Shown here piece by piece: positions 57,011-64,000 of a stretch of DNA of 64,000 nucleotides. Both the position numbers and the translations under genes were made by a program. The notes under the pieces were generated by a model that did no database searches, had not been told where the DNA came from, and saw only the letters and a program-made list of their open reading frames with translations. The stretch covers positions 69,223,674 to 69,287,673 of the forward strand of contig NC_090739.1 in NCBI RefSeq assembly GCF_036898095.1. Reading direction: 5' to 3'. This DNA is from Palaemon carinicauda (Eukaryota > Arthropoda > Malacostraca > Decapoda > Palaemonidae). Position 1 is the first letter of the stretch. The number at the start of each line of letters is the position of its first letter.

Positions 57011-57892
57011 TCTTTCTAACACCAAGGAACATGTTAATTATAGAGATTTGTTTGTTACATGAATACAGATCAATTATTGAGTTCAAGAACAGTACAAACT
57101 CAGAGAGCATTATATACAGTACAATGTTAAGCACGTAAATATAAAAAAATTGCATAAAAATTGAGATACTAATATATGAAAATAAGTACATGGACTCTCT
57201 CACCCTCTGCTTAAATGGACATAGCACTTAAAATTAAAACAAAACAATTAAGCACTAACTTCCTAATGCTAAGACACATTGTGAAATTACCTCCTCTCAA
57301 TCCTTTACATCAAAACTCATGAACTTGGCAACTAATATGTTTAATTTCTTTCTTTTGAATTGTTCTTAGGTTTATGCTTTAATAAGATCTACCGAACTAT
57401 GAAAGAACAAAATAAGCAATCATGGGCCAGAAGTTTATATTTAATTATCATGGATATGTTATGAAAAAAATTCATGTGGAGTTTTATGATAGAGAAAGCT
57501 CTGCAATACAGAAGCTTGAAAGACCAGTCAATATGATTTCCATTGTCATCTGTATAATACCAACCGAAGTATGCTTTGACACATAGGTGGTCCTAGTAAC
57601 TTTTGGTCATGTTTACCCTCGAGTTTTACTAGTTACACATGAATACAACCATGATTTAAAATTATAAAATTCATCTGTACAAGCATGGGTTACACATTTC
57701 GATTGCCTTTGATACAACAATAGGACTACCTTTTATTATTATATGAGGAATACAATAATGACATATCTGGCTCCTTATTGAGAAAAATATTTTTGAAAAT
57801 ACATTTTAAAATACTTATGTATGCACACTAACACTTGCAATCTCTCATAACAACATAGAATGAAAACAGATAGTAACAACACAGGGTACCTA
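57011..57892. other. Unassigned region
   Basis: AT-rich; if the short exon just above it is real, this would be its 3' untranslated side. Nothing else seen. Confidence 0.35.
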
Positions 57893-57952
57893 GAAAACAT
57901 GAATCTGTGCTGAAGGTGTTCTTGCCATGTCATCATCCAAAGTTAGAAGACC
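57893..57952 (-). CDS. Possible terminal exon of a host gene
   Basis: On the minus strand a good acceptor (CTACTTTTTTGTTTCAG) is followed by an open reading GLLTLDDDMARTPSAQIHVF and a stop. Length and composition would suit a last coding exon. No upstream exon was identified, so it could be chance. Confidence 0.2.
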
Positions 57953-59284
57953 CTGAAACAAAAAAGTAGCTTTGAAGTAAAACCATCAACATTCAACTTT
58001 ATATAAGCAACCTCTCTAAAGTAAAGAAAAAAATACTTATAATTGACAGGTATGATAATATATAATATCAATTCTTGGAGTGGCAAGGTTACGCACAAAA
58101 ATGAGCAAAAGGTTCCTTGGTTGATGTCAAGCATCCTTAATAAATTTCCAGTACACAGATACTGTACCTTGATTTATGTAATGACCTTGCCAAATTTCAA
58201 GTACAGAGGTACCTTGGTTTCAAGGTAAAAGTAATTGTATGAGAACTGTTTGGGAAGATGCTGCATCATTTATTCATAAAAAAAACCCAATGGCTTTTTA
58301 GCTAAGGAGGAGCTCCCAATTTTAAGTCATCTGTACAAGGGAGTGTATCCTAAAAGTTTCCCTAACAGGTAAAATTGAGGATGAATTTAACTTCTTAGGT
58401 CCAGCCTAAAATTTCATAGTGCCCCTACAGCCTCTATTCAGATTGAGCTATCATTAGTGCAATGATGGTATGCTGAGATTAAGGCTCTTGCTGAGGACTG
58501 TTCTTTCTATAATATCTTATAGACATATTATCAATCACCTCACTCAAGGGGAATCCCATGGAAACTCACTGATCATGTGTGCACAGATAACCTTGTGTGA
58601 GTGGCAAAAAAATATGTTTAGTGTAACCCTCAAGGGAAAAAACAATACCTACAGAAGCCAGTTTTACTACTAATGTTAGGTCGTGACAGCCTCCCAAATG
58701 GATGGCTCTTTGCTGAATTTTACTGGGAATTTTTAGAAGCAAAAACTTTAAGAAAATTAACACTACTTTTTATCATCATGGTTACAATGACAATACTGTA
58801 TTTTGTCAAGGAAAACCTGAAGACAGTAGATATATTCAACAAATTTATTCTTCCATGAAAACTTATAAACTCCATTCATTGTTAAACAACAGTAGTTGCC
58901 TCCTAAACCATGAACCAACACTTGCCCTTTTAACAACCAGGAGTTGCTATTTCCCCAATATATTCACATTACTACTAACATGATGGGAGTGACTGAATTG
59001 CCAGATACAAACCTAACCCCATTACAGCAATGTTTACTTGTTTTGTCCACTGTTGAACCAATGAAGTTTATAGAGGGGGTGAGATCATCATTTACAGGAA
59101 AGAATCAATTGATGTCATTCACTTATTTTCTGACCAAACATCTTCCACTTTCATGACTTTACAAAACATTAATAGTAGACAATTCATTTGAATGCAAATG
59201 GACAACAGATAACCAAACATCTAATCAAATAATGAAGTTGAACTGCATGCGAGTGTTACAAGGATTAACCAGGAAAACTCATAT
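57953..59284. other. Unassigned region
   Basis: No motif or repeat recognised on either strand. Confidence 0.4.
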
Positions 59285-61495
59285 TATCACTGGGTAAGCT
59301 ACAACCCTAGTTGGAAAAACAAGATGCTATAAGCCCAAGGGCTTCAAGAGAGAAAAATAGCCCAGTGAGGAAAAGAAATAATGAAATAAACGATATGTCA
59401 GCCTGTTCAACATAAAAATTTTTGCTGCAATTTTGAACTTTTGAAGTTCTGATTCAACTACACGATTAGGAAGATCATTCTACAGCTTGGTCACAGCTTG
59501 ACAGTGGCGTCTCGTGATAAGTACTGTGGAACTGCAGCACCCGCTATTCTTATTTGACATTATTGATACTATTCAATATAATTATTTTTTCTTTATACTT
59601 GAACAATATATGATCTTTAAGCTTAATTTCAATAGCCATCCTTCATTTTATGGCGGAAAAAAAAAAATACTTCGTATGGGACTGCGCACTTTACAGTTCC
59701 AGCTGCAGGGTGTTTGGCTGTTGTGTGCATGCGCACACAAAGCTACAGGCGAGTCTGAGCCACGGGCAGAGAGGGAGAGAGAACACTGTCATTCCCACAG
59801 TGCTGACCCTGACGTCTCTGTGAAGGGGTAGTTATTGTTATTTTTTTTTTCTCTCCACAGGTGTTGTGCTTGAAAACTGTGTACTATATTCTTGAATGCT
59901 TAAATGTAATAAAATGTAGAATTTTATTATTATACTACATCCAGCTATTCTATTCGTTAATTTTTTTTTCAAATTTTTCGGTTTTCTTGATAATTCCCAT
60001 GACTAAAATAGAGGTAGAACACTGCTCTTCATCAATGAAAACAATAAAAACTTTTATAATAAGCACTATGAATTCAGAAAGACTAAATATACTTTTGGCA
60101 TTCAATGGAGAAAAAAAATTCTCAGTTGTTTGTCATCCATAGATCAAGAAAAAAATAAGACCTTTTTCTTCATATTAAAACAAAGAATTTTTTTAAAAAT
60201 GTTTTAATGAAGGGATCAAGCTTGAACAATAACAATTTAGGCCATGGTATGTAAAAAAAAATTTAATTTAGTTCTTTTAGGATTCTATCAAGGTTCTGAA
60301 TACATTTTCTTATGCCTATTTGTTTCCTTCGACACACTATTAAAACGAAGGCTACATTTCTTGGAACGGCACCCCCCTGATTTTACCAAAGAGCTGCCAC
60401 TGCAGCTGGAATAAAACTTCTAGAATACTGTGTAGTATTGATCCTCATGATGGAGAAGGCCTGACTATTGGAATCAAGTGCATGTCTAGTATTATGAACA
60501 GGATTCAACTGCCCGGGTAGATCTGAATGTAAATGATGATCAAAATTAAAAAAAAATCTTATGCAACATGCATAATGAACTAATTGAACGATGGTGCCAG
60601 AGATTAATATTTATATCAAGAATAAGAAAATTAAAGTTCCTGTCCAACAAATTAAGATGAGGATCAGCAGCTGAAGACCAGACAGGAGAACAATTCTCGA
60701 AACAAGGTAGAATGAAAGAATTAAAACATTTCTTCAGAATAGATTGATCACTAAAAATTTTAAAACTTTCTCAATAAGCCAGTTTTTTGTGTAATTGAAG
60801 AAGACACAGACCGAATGTGTTACTCAAAAGTAAATTTGCTGTCGAGAATCACACCTAAAATTTCAAGAGTCATACAGAGTTAAAGAAACATTACCAATGC
60901 AGAGATCCGGATGTTGAAAAACCACTCTCCTTGACCTACGTAAAATCATACTTTGAGTTTTTTAAGATTCAACTGCATACCCCATAATTTGCACCATGTA
61001 CTAATTTTAGCTAAAATGTCTATTAAAGTATTCACCAACCTCAGATTGATGTAAGGAGAGTAGCTCATCTGCATATGTATCAAGCTTGTATTCTAGGCCA
61101 GACCACATGTGTCATATATAAATAGCATGAAAAGTAATGGACCAAGAACACTACCTCGAGGAACACCAGATATCATATTCCTATACTCACTATGGTGCCC
61201 ATCAACAACAACTCTTTGCAATCAATTACTAAAAAATTTGATAATGATGCTAAGAAACGACCCACACACTCCCAACTGTTTGAGCTTGAAAACAAGGGCC
61301 TCATGATTAACACGGTCACAGGCAGCACTGAAATCAAGGTCAATCATACAAACTTCCTGACCACAATCGAGGGATTTCTGTACAGCATTGGAGATTGTAA
61401 GAAGGGCATCACATGCTCCAAGGCCTTTATGAAAACCAAATTGCAAACTAGGGAACAGTGGTTTATCTTCAGCAACCTAAGTCTAAAGGTCTAGG
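59285..61495 (-). mobile_element. LINE (Jockey/I-like), minus strand, split by a hAT element
   Basis: Minus-strand reading from about 61446 gives QFGFHKGLGACDAL, LDFSAACDRVNHEAL and further RT blocks matching the 29.3-30.5 kb copy, then thumb wording near 60640-60800. The tail HNTRHALDSNSQAFSIMRI...RSFIPA stops at 60403 and resumes at about 59500 (LQKFKIAAKIF). The 3' end carries the TAAGCTACAACCCTAGTTGG block near 59294. Broken by many indels; the FDRV box has Cys for the Phe before Asp (SAACDRV). Confidence 0.8.
59502..60402. mobile_element. Non-autonomous hAT-type DNA transposon
   Basis: 901 bases with terminal inverted repeats CAGTGGCGTCTC / GAGCTGCCACTG and 8-base flanking duplications CAGCTTGA (59494-59501) and CAGCTGGA (60403-60410), seven of eight matching. 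CAGTGGC-type ends and 8-base duplications are hAT hallmarks. No transposase is encoded. Confidence 0.8.
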
Positions 61496-64000
61496 GGAAC
61501 ACAGTGATTCTTTTGGATTGGAAAATGAACTGATGAGTTCGTCTCCAAGACCCTTATTAGGTCAAATTTGTTGAGGTTGGAGATATCCAGGCATGATCTT
61601 TAACCTCCTTATGCTTTGGCAACTATAAGACTGGTAAAAACTTGGCTGTGTACAAGGTTCTTCACATTCTCTTCAAGAGTCAGGAATTTGACTATATTCT
61701 TTCAAGCTATAAAGGGTGTCGAAGAATATGCAAAATGGAAAAAAAAACCTAGCGCCTTCGTTCTACCTCCAACATTGCCCCGTAGGATAAGAACAGCAAA
61801 AGCCTGCCTCCCACTGGAACTTGAGAACTAGGAGACATATTGGGTTAGCTAATTAGGAGACTCGGATACCCTAAAGAACCCCTGATATTTGTTAGGGTAA
61901 AATGGCTGAAGACTAAATTTGGGGTTGGGCTTACTAAGCATAGCAATCTAAAAGACTGCAAAAAGGTTTAGCCAACATTTTCTATGAAACGTGTTTGGTT
62001 ACTAGATGTAGGCTTGATTCATTCAAGCAGATGACCAAATGGTGGAGCCAAAATCAGGGCAAGTTTTTGTCTTTTTGTAGAAGACTTCCTGAAATATGCA
62101 GTCATTCCTTTCCTTTCCACAAAACATCAGAAAAGCAAAGAATTAATTCACTGGTGCTGTCAGGTAGAGTGCAATTTAGGCAGAGGCCAAACATCAAAGT
62201 CCTGAAAATACAAACCTTTAGAGAAGGTGAAAGATACGTCAAAAGAACTTGAATTGTCAATGATCTTCTCCAAACAAAAGACTGTTACAGAAAATATTTT
62301 TTTAAGCCAGCACAAAGGGTAAGCATTTCCTTTTGTAGACCAGGAAGTCTTACCGGAGGTAGCTGCACTTCTCTTCCAAACATAAAAAGGGGCCCAGCTT
62401 TCAACTGCTGAGGAAATTTTTTAGGGATTGGGGGATGAGCCGTATGAGACGTAATAGGCAAAGATAAGTAAAAGTTATGAAGTACATGTAGATATACCTT
62501 GGAGTTTGTTTAGGGCCTTATTGAAATTTAGATTAAAAGGAGAATTTGGAAGGTACAGTAGAGCCAAGTAAGAGGAGGCACAGGAGTGGTCATCCATAGT
62601 TCAAGTTGTACTTAATGCTTGGGATACAGCTTCTGGGTCTTATTTCAGAGCAAATGAAAAACTAAAGAATTTTCAAATTTCTAAGTCCCAACGGGAATCA
62701 GTTTAAGAGATTGGGTTAGAAGTAGGAGGGAAAATTATAGAAACCATAAGTAAACATATAAATGAATGTAAGAATTCTTTCATGAGGAGGTGGAGGAATT
62801 TCTTCTGAGGAAAGAAGGGAGGAAAGAGGGGGCAGTCTGAAAGCAGTCTCTAAAGTTGGATTGAACAGGAGAGGCCTCTGTAATAATAGAACTACAACCA
62901 CCACCCAATAGGGCAACATGGGGGTGGGGCAACCAACTCAGGTTTAATAGGGGCGAATAAAGGAGTCAAAAGATTCCACCAGCTCTTTGAATTTGAGCTG
63001 ATTACCAAGAGTTTTACGGCTTCCACCATGTAATTGAATCTAGTGTTAGCTGTAGACAGGTTTTGGGAAAAATCAAATGAATGACATGGCACTGATAAAC
63101 TTACTAATAGGGGCACAAACTTTGAACCAGAGAGAAGTAATAAACACTTTAGATATATCACCTACCATTTTCTTTAATTTTACTGCACAGGGGTAACAGG
63201 AAAGGGTGAAAAAGAGGGAACACAAGAAAAGGGAGAAGGAACACAGTAAGTCTGATCAAATGAAAAGTTGAAAGACTGTTTTATGAAAATACAGTATTAT
63301 TTTAGCCCTAACTTTTTATGCTTTATCTTAATCTTTCCTATTGACACATTTAACTCGAGGACATCTCGGGATCAGAGAGCCCCAACATTCCTCACATGCC
63401 CTGGTCTCCAGACTACTTACTATGAGCAGAATCTATAAAGACAGGTGTTACATTGGGCCACACAGTAACTAACTTTAGAGGCATCAGTAAAGGAAAAATT
63501 TGTAATAAAGTACCGGTATAACTATACCTATCCTAAACTAGTATATTAAGGTTAACCAAAACACACTCAACCACCAGTGTCTTTAGCAAAATGATCGTTT
63601 ACTATACCAAAAGAGGTAATTTGAGTTACTGGTAGCCCCGCTGGAACGCGATTTCTTGTAGTGCAATAATTTTTGATAGTGCCCGCAATTTCACCATCCT
63701 TGTGAGCTATGGGTGAAGGGGGAGGGGGTTTGAGGGAGCCTGTAGGTCTTGGAGGAAAAATAACTGGAGATGCCCGGATTACGTGAAGCCAGGCTTACCA
63801 GTTAAAATGTCAGTTCTCGATTCGCAAGTTAATCTACGACAGTGAACTGCAGCTTGGAGTCAGTTCTATTCAGCCCTTTGTTTGTAGACAGTAACTATTT
63901 TCTTGAGCTTTTTATTAGCAATAGTTCCTTCCTGTGCTGCTTTATTAGAAAAAATGTGTGTTAAACTTGCTCAACTTATTGATGAATCCATTACAAACTC
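61496..64000. other. Unassigned region
   Basis: No protein domain, RNA gene or clear repeat was recognised on either strand. A purine-rich stretch lies at about 62760-62840. Confidence 0.4.

Noticed and set aside
62716..63161. Minus-strand frames with hydrophobic stretches
   Set aside because: Short, with low-complexity translation of a purine-rich run; no family resemblance.

Overview
The window looks like nuclear DNA of an arthropod, most likely a decapod crustacean. It is AT-rich outside the elements, carries TA and GA microsatellites and a TTAGG-derived minisatellite, and is packed with DIRS1-like tyrosine-recombinase (YR) retrotransposons, a group known to be widespread in Decapoda. There are no bacterial operons, and I found no rRNA, tRNA or convincing complete host gene. 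Nearly every protein-like stretch belongs to a transposable element, and most are broken by stops or frameshifts.

Layout. (1) 292-11930: DIRS-like element A1, badly decayed, carrying a younger gag-only LTR retrotransposon (1117-5830) with a 5-bp target duplication. (2) 11969-19527: DIRS-like element B, with ORF1, reverse transcriptase, RNase H and YR remnants between inverted terminal repeats. (3) 19528-21233: AT-rich DNA with an old diverged duplication. (4) 21301-27781: DIRS-like element C, whose RT palm is missing but whose YR is almost complete. (5) 27782-30474: a fragment with an ISXO2/Merlin-like N-terminal domain, a TTAGG-rich minisatellite and a minus-strand LINE. (6) 30475-37894: DIRS-like element A2, the best-preserved A copy. 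(7) 37895-38690: an RTE-type LINE remnant. (8) 38686-44515: a symmetrical fold-back element built from DIRS ends, split by A3 (39806-44100), an A copy that lost RT and RNase H and carries a 1.8-kb GC-rich minisatellite. (9) 45031-45420: a LINE 3' end. (10) about 45850-54519: DIRS-like element D, related to B and interrupted by a CR1/L2-type LINE (48356-49925). (11) 54551-57010: tandem repeats. (12) 57011-64000: mostly unassigned DNA with one minus-strand LINE (59285-61495) that was itself hit by a hAT-type element (59502-60402).

How the parts work together. DIRS-like elements copy themselves through an RNA and, in the accepted model, a circular DNA that the YR integrates without target duplication. 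The window shows this architecture directly: each of A1, A2, A3, B, C and D has, just inside its right inverted repeat, an internal complementary region that joins the complements of the two outer ends. ORF1 (zinc-finger N-terminus, RG-rich C-terminus) is followed by RT-RNase H and then YR with R, HxxR and Y residues. In A2, B and D the RG-rich end of ORF1 overlaps the start of pol in the same +1 relation. The nesting order gives relative ages: the LTR element is younger than A1, the CR1/L2-type LINE younger than D, A3 younger than the fold-back, and the hAT element younger than its LINE host.
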